Below, in pieces: positions 1-6,712 of a DNA stretch of 47,825 nt. A model generated the notes under the pieces. The model was not told the DNA's origin and made no database searches. It worked only from the letters and a program-made list of their open reading frames with translations. The stretch covers positions 1 to 47,825 of the forward strand of contig NZ_RPRY01000017.1 of NCBI RefSeq assembly GCF_003949795.1. The letters run 5' to 3'. This DNA comes from Streptomyces sp. WAC06614 (GTDB lineage Bacteria; Actinomycetota; Actinomycetes; Streptomycetales; Streptomycetaceae). The first letter of the stretch is position 1. Every line of letters starts with the position of its first letter. The translations under genes were made by a program, and so were the position numbers.

Positions 1-38
1 ACCGCACACCTCAGCCCACCCCTCCAAGGAGCACCCCC

Positions 39-494
39 ATGTCCCTCACCGCCGCCCCCACCGTCACCCCGCTCACCACCGCCGATGCCGAGCTGCTCGT
101 GGCCGCCGCCGTGGCGGCGGCCGAGCGGGACGGGGTGCGTGTCAGTGTCAGCGTGGTCGACGCCGGTGGGCATCTGCTCGCCTTCCGGCGGGACGACCGG
201 GCCGTGCTGATCTCCGGCGAGACCAGCACCCGCAAGGCCTTCACCGCCCTCCAGCTCGACGCCCCGACCGCCGACCTGGTCGAGGCCGTACGGCCCGACG
301 GGCTGTTCCACACGCTGCCCACCGCCCTCGACCGGCCGCTGCTGTTCCTCGCCGGCGGGCTGCCGGTGCACCGTGACGGCCGGCTGATCGGGGCCATAGG
401 CCTCGGCGGCGGCGCCCCCGACCAGGACCACGCCTTCGGCGTGGAGGCACTCGCCGCCCTCGCGTCCCTCAGCGCCCCGGCCGCCGGCGCCTGA
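39..494 (+). CDS. GlcG/HbpS-like heme-degrading/heme-binding family protein
   Basis: Small protein of 151 residues with no signal peptide. The alternating pattern 'VSVSVVDAGGHLLAFRRDD' near residues 34-52 followed by 'SGETSTRKAFTALQL' is the fold signature of the GlcG/HbpS (PF03928) family. Members bind heme or cobalamin-type ligands (HbpS of Streptomyces senses heme and redox stress) or accompany glycolate oxidase genes; the substrate here is unknown. The start ATG has a strong AAGGAG eight bases upstream. Unlike secreted HbpS it lacks an export signal, so a cytoplasmic role is likely. It lies at the window edge, so an operon with upstream genes cannot be judged. The family call is solid; the function is not. 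Confidence 0.8.
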   Translation: MSLTAAPTVTPLTTADAELLVAAAVAAAERDGVRVSVSVVDAGGHLLAFRRDDRAVLISGETSTRKAFTALQLDAPTADLVEAVRPDGLFHTLPTALDRPLLFLAGGLPVHRDGRLIGAIGLGGGAPDQDHAFGVEALAALASLSAPAAGA

Positions 495-569
495 CCCGGG
501 CGCCCGCGCCGGCCCGGGTCGCGCGTCCCCGCCGTCGATGCGAGGTTGGTGGGGGGATGGGGTGAGCGG

Positions 570-2213
570 ATGCCGAAGCCGAGGACGCGGGCCAGGAGCG
601 CCGCGACGGCGATCGCCGCCGCGGCGCTCTCGCTCGGCCTCACCGCCTGCGCGGGCACCCCGCAGGACGCCGGCCGGGACCGGGGCGCCCCGGACGCCCC
701 GGTCCCCGGCTCCGCCACGAGCGCGGCGGGCGACGCCGAGCCGACACCGCCGCCGTCGCCGACGTACCGGCTGTCCACGGCGCCGCGAACGGTCCCCGCG
801 GTCCGTGCCTTCGAGCCGGCCCGCGGTCCCGGCTGGAAGCCCGCCGACGGTGCGCGGGTGGTCGTCGCGCAGGCCGACGCCCCGGCGCTCGGCGACGAGG
901 GAAAGCTGCTCTCCCGGGAGCTGGGGATCGGCTACGCCCAAGGGGTCGCCCCGCAGCCCGGCGACGTCCAGCTCGCCCTCGGCGCCGCCGGATCGGCGCC
1001 GGCCGCTCCGGAGTCCTACACCCTCGCCGTGCAGAACGGCGGCGTCCGGATCACCGGGGCCGACGAGGCCGGCGTCTTCTACGGCACCCGCACGCTCAAG
1101 CAGGCCGTCCGCGGGACCGGTGCGATCGGCGAGGGCACCGTCACCGACCGGCCCGACAAGCCGCAGCGCGGACTCCACCTGGACATCGCCCGCAAGTACT
1201 TCACCCCGGACTGGATCGAGGCCCGGCTCCGCGAGATGGGCGACCTGAAGCTGAACCAGCTCGGCCTGCACTTCTCCGACGACCAGGCCTTCCGGATCGC
1301 CTCCGACAGCCACCCGGAGATCGTCTCCACCCCGCACCTGAGCAAGGCCGAGGTGCGCCGGATCGTCGATCTCGCCCGGAGCCTGCACATCACGGTCGTC
1401 CCGGAGATCGACTCGCCCGGACACCTCGGTGCCGTGCTGCGTGCCCACCCCGAACTCCAGCTCCGCAATGTCAGCGGCAGCCCGGTCAAGGGTGCGGTGG
1501 ACATCGCGAACCCCGCTTCCGCGCGGCTCGTCGACGACCTGCTGCGCGAGTACACGCCGCTGTTCCCGGGCAGCCCGTGGCACCTGGGTGCGGACGAGTA
1601 CCAGGCCCTGGTGGTCAAGAACCCGCAGGTCTCGTTCCCGCAGCTCGCGCAGGCGGCCCGGCAGCGCTACGGCAGCGGGGCCAAGGTCGCCGACCTGGCG
1701 ACCGGCTGGCTCGACGACCGGGCCGCCGTGGTCCGCGCCGCCGGCCGGCAGCCCAAGGCCTGGAACGACGGCTTCTTCGCGGACGGGGTCGTCACCCCCG
1801 CCAAGGACATCCAGGTCGAGTACTGGACGGGCAAGGAGATCGGGGCCCGCCCGCCCCTGCCGTACCTGAGCGAGGGCCGCCCCGTGGTGAACCTCAACGA
1901 CGAGTACCTGTACTACGTGCTGGGCGAGCCCCACCAGTTCACGTACCCCACCGGCCGCCGGATCTACGAACAGTGGACCCCGCTCGTGCTGCGCGGCACC
2001 ACACCGGTCCCGGCGCAGTACGCCGACCAGATACTCGGCGCCCGCCTCGCCGTCTGGTGCGACCTCGCCAACGCCCAGACGCAGGCCCAGGTGGCCGCCG
2101 GGATCGCCCGGCCGCTGGCCGCCCTCGCCCAGAAGACCTGGGACCCGCGGCCCCCGCAGCAGCCCTGGACGGCCTTCGCGGCCTTGGCGGACCAGCTGCG
2201 CGCCGCCGGCTGA
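570..2213 (+). CDS. Glycoside hydrolase family 20 beta-N-acetylhexosaminidase lipoprotein
   Basis: 547-residue protein starting at ATG 570; an in-frame TTG at 546 would add eight residues before the basic signal n-region. Residues 1-27 form a lipoprotein signal with lipobox LTAC (C27 lipidated), so the enzyme is probably anchored to the outer face of the membrane. After a Pro-rich linker come a GH20 N-terminal domain (about 75-190) and a TIM barrel starting at 'PQRGLHLDIARKYF' (199-212). The catalytic Asp-Glu pair is D342-E343 in 'WHLGADEYQ', the site of substrate-assisted hydrolysis of terminal GlcNAc/GalNAc. The usual HxGGDE reads LGADE here, a mild divergence. Its stop is 13 bases from the convergent MarR gene. 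It probably trims chitin oligosaccharides or glycans. Confidence 0.88.
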   Translation: MPKPRTRARSAATAIAAAALSLGLTACAGTPQDAGRDRGAPDAPVPGSATSAAGDAEPTPPPSPTYRLSTAPRTVPAVRAFEPARGPGWKPADGARVVVAQADAPALGDEGKLLSRELGIGYAQGVAPQPGDVQLALGAAGSAPAAPESYTLAVQNGGVRITGADEAGVFYGTRTLKQAVRGTGAIGEGTVTDRPDKPQRGLHLDIARKYFTPDWIEARLREMGDLKLNQLGLHFSDDQAFRIASDSHPEIVSTPHLSKAEVRRIVDLARSLHITVVPEIDSPGHLGAVLRAHPELQLRNVSGSPVKGAVDIANPASARLVDDLLREYTPLFPGSPWHLGADEYQALVVKNPQVSFPQLAQAARQRYGSGAKVADLATGWLDDRAAVVRAAGRQPKAWNDGFFADGVVTPAKDIQVEYWTGKEIGARPPLPYLSEGRPVVNLNDEYLYYVLGEPHQFTYPTGRRIYEQWTPLVLRGTTPVPAQYADQILGARLAVWCDLANAQTQAQVAAGIARPLAALAQKTWDPRPPQQPWTAFAALADQLRAAG

Positions 2214-2226
2214 ACCCCATCCGCCC

Positions 2227-2748
2227 TCAGCAGTCCTCCGCCGCCTCCGCCGCGACCCGGGGACACAGGCCGGCCTCCACCTTCTGGAGCAACCGCAGCA
2301 GTTCCGCGCCCTCGGCCTCGTCCAGGCCGGCCAGCGTCAGCCGTTCCAGTGCGGCCCAGGCGGACCGGACCTGCTGGAGCAGCCCGCAACTGGTCTCGGT
2401 CGCCTCGACCAGGGAGGCCCTGCGGTCGGAAGGGTCCGGGCTGCGGCGGACATGGCCCGTCTGCTCCAGGCGCTGGAGCATCTTGGTCACGGTCGAGGGG
2501 TCCAGGCCCAGGCTCTTGATCAGCTCCGACTGGCGGACCGGTCCGTTGTCCCACAGGTGCATCATCACGAACTCCTGCCCCGGGTGCAGGCCCAGCTCCC
2601 GCAGCAGGCGGCCGGCGGCTATCCGGTGGAGCCGGGCCACCCGGCTCACGGCATGGCTGACCGGCCCCTCCAGTACCGCGCTCGGCGGCGCCGGACAGCC
2701 GTGCGGCGCGGCGTTCCCGCGCCCCTCCGAGGTGAGGTCTGTCGTCAT
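2227..2748 (-). CDS. MarR family transcriptional regulator
   Basis: 173-residue winged-helix regulator. The core 'HPGQEFVMMHLWDNGPVRQSELIKSLGLDPSTVTKMLQRLEQTGHV' region contains helix-turn-helix and wing, followed by 'RSPDPSDRRASLVEAT', the classical MarR D-R-R wing motif. ATG 2748 is chosen because AGGAG lies just upstream; the frame stays open further upstream but runs through a heptamer repeat. Four Cys residues are present, including C75-region 'ETSCGLL', so thiol sensing is possible but unproven. It is divergent from the old-yellow-enzyme gene and two near-identical operators lie between them, so it probably represses that gene and itself. The ligand is unknown; electrophiles such as quinones or enones would suit the neighbour. 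Confidence 0.9.
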   Translation of the reverse strand: MTTDLTSEGRGNAAPHGCPAPPSAVLEGPVSHAVSRVARLHRIAAGRLLRELGLHPGQEFVMMHLWDNGPVRQSELIKSLGLDPSTVTKMLQRLEQTGHVRRSPDPSDRRASLVEATETSCGLLQQVRSAWAALERLTLAGLDEAEGAELLRLLQKVEAGLCPRVAAEAAEDC

Positions 2749-2766
2749 CGTCCGGCTCCTGTTCCC

Positions 2767-2797
2767 GTGACCCGTGACCCGTGACCCGTGACCCGTG
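2767..2797. repeat. Heptamer tandem repeat (gtgaccc)x4 plus partial
   Basis: Four exact head-to-tail copies of gtgaccc followed by gtg. It lies 19-49 bases upstream of the MarR start codon, hence probably in that gene's 5' untranslated region. Copy number could change by slippage and would alter the leader length but not the reading frame of the chosen start. Confidence 0.9.
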
Positions 2798-2863
2798 CCG
2801 GGCGTCCCGGTGTCGTTCGGCGTCCTGAGGAGATTGTGTCGCGGTGTCTCCCAAGATTTTAAC

Positions 2864-2876
2864 TTGGCCGACCAAT
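2864..2876. promoter_or_regulatory. Putative MarR operator copy 1
   Basis: TTGGCCGACCAAT, an inverted repeat TTGG-ccga-CCAA. The same 13 bases recur 46 bases downstream. It lies between the divergent MarR and ene-reductase genes, in a visibly more AT-rich stretch that must hold both promoters. Binding by the adjacent MarR protein is inferred from position and symmetry. Confidence 0.6.
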
Positions 2877-2908
2877 GAATGGGTGTATCGTGGGCGTCGA
2901 GGTAAATC

Positions 2909-2922
2909 ATTGGCCGACCAAT
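2909..2922. promoter_or_regulatory. Putative MarR operator copy 2
   Basis: ATTGGCCGACCAAT, arms ATTGG/CCAAT around ccga, ending 20 bases before the ene-reductase start codon. It is the more symmetric of the two copies. A bound repressor here would overlap the ene-reductase promoter or transcript start. Confidence 0.62.
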
Positions 2923-2942
2923 TAATTCCTGTGAGGGCAGTC

Positions 2943-4004
2943 ATGACCAGTGCGTTCGACCCCATCGACCTCGGCGGCACCGCGCTCGCCAACCGCATCG
3001 CCATGGCTCCGATGACCCGGAGCCGCGCCGCCGCGGGCGGGGTCCCGACGGAGCTCACCGCCGAGTACTACGCCCAGCGCGCCTCGGCCGGGCTCGTCAT
3101 CACCGAGGGGATCCAGCCCTCGGTCGTGGGGCAGGGGTACCCGTTCACGCCCGGTCTGCACAGTGCCGAGCAGGTCGCCGGCTGGCGCCGGGTCACCGAC
3201 GCCGTGCACGAAGCCGGCGGCCGGATCTTCGCGCAGCTCATGCACACCGGCCGGATCGGCCACCCGTCCCTGCTGCCGGAGGGTCTGGTACCGGTCGGCG
3301 CCTCGCCCGTCGCGGCCCAGGGCCAGGTCTTCACCGCCGAGGGCCCCCAGGACTTCGTCACGCCGCGCGAACTGACCGCCGCCGAGGTGCGCCGGACCGT
3401 CGCCGACTACGCGACCGCGGCCCGCAACGCCGTCGAGGCCGGTTTCGACGGCGTCGAACTCCACGGCGCCAACGGCTATCTGATCCACCAGTTCCTGGCC
3501 CCCGGCAGCAACCGCCGCACCGACGAGTGGGGCGGCACCGTCGAGAACCGCATCCGCTTCGCCGTCGAGGTCGTCCGGGCCGTCGCCGCCGAGATCGGCG
3601 CCGACCGCACCGCCCTGCGCATCTCGCCCGGGAACACGTTCAACGACATCGACGAGCCCGACCCGCGGCCGACCTACGAGGCGCTGGTCAAGGAGATCGA
3701 CGAGCTGGGCCTGGCGTACCTGCACATCATGGAGCCCGCCGGCACCCGGGAGATCACCCTCGCCCTGCGCGAGCAGTTCTCCGGTCGGCTGATCCTCAAC
3801 CCCGCCACCGAGGGCCCCACCGACCACCGCGCCCTCGCCCTGCTCGACCAGGGCGTGGCCGATGTCATCGCCTTCGGCAGCCTCTTCCTCGCCAACCCCG
3901 ACCTGCCGGCCCGGCTGCGCGCGGAGGGCCCGTACAACACCCCGGACACCTCCACCTTCTACGGTGGCGACGCCCGCGGCTACACCGACTACCCGGCCCT
4001 GTAA
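2943..4004 (+). CDS. Old-yellow-enzyme family alkene reductase (NADH:flavin oxidoreductase)
   Basis: 353-residue FMN enzyme of the OYE/NemA group, which reduces activated C=C bonds of enones, quinones or nitro compounds with NAD(P)H. It begins 'FDPIDLGGTALANRIAMAPMTRSRA', the standard OYE N-terminus. The active-site block 'ELHGANGYLIHQFLAPGSN' carries the His/Asn substrate-binding pair and the proton-donor Tyr, and 'RRTDEWGGTVENR' follows as in PETN reductase. ATG 2943 has a GAGGG ribosome site; the upstream in-frame extension crosses the operators and is rejected. The length is normal for the family. It is divergent from MarR and probably induced by the electrophile that MarR senses. Confidence 0.93.
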   Translation: MTSAFDPIDLGGTALANRIAMAPMTRSRAAAGGVPTELTAEYYAQRASAGLVITEGIQPSVVGQGYPFTPGLHSAEQVAGWRRVTDAVHEAGGRIFAQLMHTGRIGHPSLLPEGLVPVGASPVAAQGQVFTAEGPQDFVTPRELTAAEVRRTVADYATAARNAVEAGFDGVELHGANGYLIHQFLAPGSNRRTDEWGGTVENRIRFAVEVVRAVAAEIGADRTALRISPGNTFNDIDEPDPRPTYEALVKEIDELGLAYLHIMEPAGTREITLALREQFSGRLILNPATEGPTDHRALALLDQGVADVIAFGSLFLANPDLPARLRAEGPYNTPDTSTFYGGDARGYTDYPAL

Positions 4005-4040
4005 GGGCGTCGGTCCCGGCGGAGCGGGAGGCGTTCGGGC

Positions 4041-4046
4041 TAGGTT
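4041..4046 (+). promoter_or_regulatory. -10 box TAGGTT of a probable leaderless transcript
   Basis: A TANNNT hexamer ends six bases before ATG 4053, the spacing expected when transcription starts at the A of the start codon. No ribosome site precedes the gene, consistent with a leaderless mRNA, a common arrangement in Streptomyces. Confidence 0.5.
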
Positions 4047-4052
4047 GGGGAC

Positions 4053-4442
4053 ATGGTGCATGTCCTGGGCAGTCGTGTCCTGCTGTGTCCCACCGACCCC
4101 GAACGCTCCCGCGCGTTCTACGGCGAGGCCCTCGGCCTCGCCGTCTTCCGGGAGTTCGGCACCGGCCCCGACCGCGGCACGGTCTACTTCCTCGGCGGGG
4201 GCTTCCTGGAGCTCTCCGGCCGCGCCACCACCGCCCCCGCCCCCGGGATGCGGCTGTGGCTCCAGGTCGCCGACGCGCAGGCGGCGTACGCGGAGCTGCG
4301 CGAGCGCGGTGTGGAGGTCCTGCGCCCGCCCCGGCAGGAACCCTGGGGGCTCGTCGAGATGTGGATCGCCGATCCGGACGGCGTACGGATCGTGCTGGTC
4401 GAGGTGCCGGCCGACCATCCCTTGCGTTACCGCCCGTCCTGA
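4053..4442 (+). CDS. VOC family (glyoxalase/bleomycin-resistance fold) protein
   Basis: 129-residue protein with paired beta-alpha-beta-beta-beta modules of the vicinal oxygen chelate superfamily: 'VLLCPTDPERSRAFYGEALG' at the start and 'WGLVEMWIADPDGVRIVLVE' near the end. Members are metal-dependent lyases, isomerases or dioxygenases, or sequester drugs. The likely metal ligands include the C-terminal Glu of 'VLVEVP', but the first His ligand is not evident, so enzymatic activity is uncertain. It follows the ene-reductase by 48 bases but has its own apparent leaderless promoter. Confidence 0.82.
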   Translation: MVHVLGSRVLLCPTDPERSRAFYGEALGLAVFREFGTGPDRGTVYFLGGGFLELSGRATTAPAPGMRLWLQVADAQAAYAELRERGVEVLRPPRQEPWGLVEMWIADPDGVRIVLVEVPADHPLRYRPS

Positions 4443-4551
4443 TCCGTCCCCCCGAGAAGGGCGGTTCCGTCCGGAAATCGCCTGCCCCGAAGGGGCGTCG
4501 GTTCATTTCACGGCCACGAAAAATTCCCTACTCACCGGTAGATTCCTGGCC

Positions 4552-4566
4552 GGATCATGCTGATCC
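4552..4566. promoter_or_regulatory. Inverted repeat GGATCA-tgc-TGATCC upstream of the acid phosphatase
   Basis: A perfect 6-bp inverted repeat with a 3-base centre, 82 bases before the phosphatase start. GTTCA-type motifs, reminiscent of PhoP direct-repeat units, lie on each side (GTTCATTTCAC at 4501 and GTTCATGCCAA at 4575) but not in tandem as a true PHO box requires. It could be an operator or a leader hairpin. Confidence 0.35.
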
Positions 4567-4648
4567 TTGGTTGCGTTCATGCCAAAGAGTGCCGTGCTGC
4601 GTGTCCCGTGCGCGGCACGGCACCGTGCCGCCCCGAGGAGCCCCCCGC

Positions 4649-5320
4649 ATGCCGAACCCCTCCCGTAGCCGGACCTCCCGTTCCGCCGCCGCCGTGGCCG
4701 CCGCCACCGCCGTGCTCACCCTGGTCCCGGCGGCCGCCGCGCAGGCCGCGACCGTGCCCGCCCCCGCCCCGGCGGCGACCGCACAGGCCTCCGCGCCCGG
4801 CGGCAACGCGGCCATCCTCGGCATCGACTACGCGACCTGGCAGCGGGACGTGGCCGCCGTCATCGACGAGGCCCGCCCGCAGATCGAGCAGCGCATCGCC
4901 TCCGCGAAGCCGGGCGAGAAGCCGGCCCTGGTGCTGGACATCGACAACTCCTCGCTGGAGACGGACTTCCACTACTTCTGGACCTTCCCCACGCCGGCCA
5001 TCGCCAAGGTCCGGTCCCTGGTCCAGTACGCTCACTCCCGCGGCGTCGCCGTCTTCTTCGTCACCGCCCGCCCCGGCATCATCCACTCGCTCACGATGTA
5101 CAACCTCAAGCAGGTCGGGTACCCGGTGGACGGCCTCTACGTCCGGGACCTGCCGGACCTCTTCCACGAGGTCAGCACCTACAAGACGGCCAAGCGCGCC
5201 GAGATCGAGGCCCGCGGCTACACGATCATCGCCAACATCGGCAACAACCGGAGCGACCTGGTCGGCGGCCACGCCGAGCGCACGGTCAAGCTCCCGGACT
5301 ACGACGGCAAGCTGTCGTAG
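4649..5320 (+). CDS. Secreted HAD-superfamily acid phosphatase (PF03767-like)
   Basis: 223 residues. A basic n-region and Ala-rich hydrophobic stretch (1-34, cleavage near 'AQAA') give a Sec-type signal peptide. Motif I 'LVLDIDNSSLET' provides the phospho-acceptor D97 and the general acid D99, motif II is 'FFVTARPG', and the acidic motif is 'IGNNRSDLVGG'. These match plant-type/class B-like acid phosphatases that release phosphate from organic esters outside the cell. The start has a GAGGAG-like site seven to ten bases upstream. Its 3' end overlaps the convergent P450 gene by 22 bases. It is probably part of phosphate scavenging; Pho control is only hinted at by isolated GTTCA motifs. Confidence 0.88.
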   Translation: MPNPSRSRTSRSAAAVAAATAVLTLVPAAAAQAATVPAPAPAATAQASAPGGNAAILGIDYATWQRDVAAVIDEARPQIEQRIASAKPGEKPALVLDIDNSSLETDFHYFWTFPTPAIAKVRSLVQYAHSRGVAVFFVTARPGIIHSLTMYNLKQVGYPVDGLYVRDLPDLFHEVSTYKTAKRAEIEARGYTIIANIGNNRSDLVGGHAERTVKLPDYDGKLS

Positions 5321-6591
5321 GCAGGCACCTCCGACCCGGTCCGCGCCCTCGGCCCCGTCGCGATGACGAAGCCGCTGCGCGGCCGGGTCGGCATCCGGTG
5401 CAGCGGGATCCGCAGGTCCTGCTCCGGCGGCACCTCGAACTCCAGCCGGGCCAGCTCCGTGCACAGCGCCCCCACCACGGCCACGGCGATGTCCTCGCCC
5501 GGGCAGCGGTGGCCGTGGTGCGCGTCCCCGCCGCCCTGCGGGACCAGCTCGTCGCGCCCGGGCGGGCGGCCCAGGAACCGGCCGGGGTCGAATCGGTACG
5601 GCTCGTGCCACAGACCGGGGTCGTGGTTCTGCCCGTACAGGTCGAGCAGCACCATGGAGCCCGCCGCGATCGGTTCGCCGCGCCAGGTCAGATCGGTGAC
5701 GGCGAGCCCGCCGACGAACGGCGCGAACGGGTAGAACCGGCGCACCTCGTGGGCGAACGCCCGCTCGAACGAAGGCTCCTGCGCCACCCGCAGCTCCTCG
5801 CGCAGCGCCGGGTCCCGGTGCAGCGCGTGCGCGCCGAAGGTGACGAACCAGGCGAGGGCGACCGTCGGGCGGACGATGTTCAGCAGTTCCACGGCCGCGG
5901 TCCGGGCGGGCAGCAGCTCCCCGTCGGCGTCCCGGTGGCCGGCCACCCGCTGCAGCACCTTCCCGCGCGCCCCCTTGGCGCGGGCCCGCTCGACGGTCCG
6001 CGCCAGCACCCGTTCCTGCCGCGCCCGGGCCCGGCGGGCCCGCCAGTGCCGCGGGCCGGGCGTGGCGAAGCCGTCGACCATGGCCACGCAGTCACGGGCG
6101 GTACGGGCCGCGGCCCGGCCCGTGTGGGGCAGCCCGGCCCAGGCGCACACGGCCTCGGCCAGCACCACGGCCACCTCGTCGAACAGGGTGACCCGGCCGC
6201 GGTCCGGCCACCGTTCCACGGCCGCCCGCCAGTGCTGCACGACGGTGTCGGTGAGCTCGGCGACGGCCTCCGGCTCCATCAGCAGGCCGGTGAACAGGGC
6301 CTTGCGGGCCCGGTGCGGATCCCCGTCGAGGGTGTGGACGGCGCCCTGCCCGAACAGCGTGTCCAGCACTGGGTCGGGCAGGGCGCCGGCCCGCCGCACG
6401 TGCTGTTCGTCGTAGAAGAAGGACACCGCCTCGGGGCCGGAGAGGAAGACGGCGGGCCGTCCCAGCAGCCGGGCCCGCACCGGCGGCGCCTCGCCGGGGC
6501 CGTGGCCGTCGGCGGTGCGGCGCTGCTTCGCGGGCAGCCAGGTGTAGCCCCGCAGCAGCAGCGGGACCGTGCTGTCGAGGAGAGGTCTCAT
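5299..6591 (-). CDS. CYP152-type cytochrome P450 fatty-acid peroxygenase/decarboxylase
   Basis: 430-residue P450. The heme-binding loop is 'PQGGGDAHHGHRCPGEDI' (Cys ligand C363) and the ExxR pair is E282/R285. Both the loop and 'ELLNIVRPTVALAWF' (R241-P242) match the CYP152 family (BSbeta, SPalpha, OleT), whose Arg binds the fatty-acid carboxylate so that H2O2 is used directly without a redox partner. The substrate-access segment 'LFGQGAVHTLDG' has His (H86) where BSbeta has Gln and OleT has the His linked to decarboxylation to 1-alkenes, and Phe (F80) at the OleT Phe79 position. ATG 6591 matches family length. No ferredoxin or reductase gene is adjacent, as expected for a peroxygenase. The family is certain; hydroxylase versus decarboxylase is open. 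Confidence 0.92.
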   Translation of the reverse strand: MRPLLDSTVPLLLRGYTWLPAKQRRTADGHGPGEAPPVRARLLGRPAVFLSGPEAVSFFYDEQHVRRAGALPDPVLDTLFGQGAVHTLDGDPHRARKALFTGLLMEPEAVAELTDTVVQHWRAAVERWPDRGRVTLFDEVAVVLAEAVCAWAGLPHTGRAAARTARDCVAMVDGFATPGPRHWRARRARARQERVLARTVERARAKGARGKVLQRVAGHRDADGELLPARTAAVELLNIVRPTVALAWFVTFGAHALHRDPALREELRVAQEPSFERAFAHEVRRFYPFAPFVGGLAVTDLTWRGEPIAAGSMVLLDLYGQNHDPGLWHEPYRFDPGRFLGRPPGRDELVPQGGGDAHHGHRCPGEDIAVAVVGALCTELARLEFEVPPEQDLRIPLHRMPTRPRSGFVIATGPRARTGSEVPAYDSLPS

Positions 6592-6712
6592 GTCCCCGCG
6601 GCTACCCCGGTCATCCGTGCCCACACCCCCTCCGCTGCCGACGGTGGGATCGCGCCAGGGCCCGATCCGGACCCTGGCGGGAGGGTGCCCGGGCACGCTT
6701 CACTGCGGGGCC

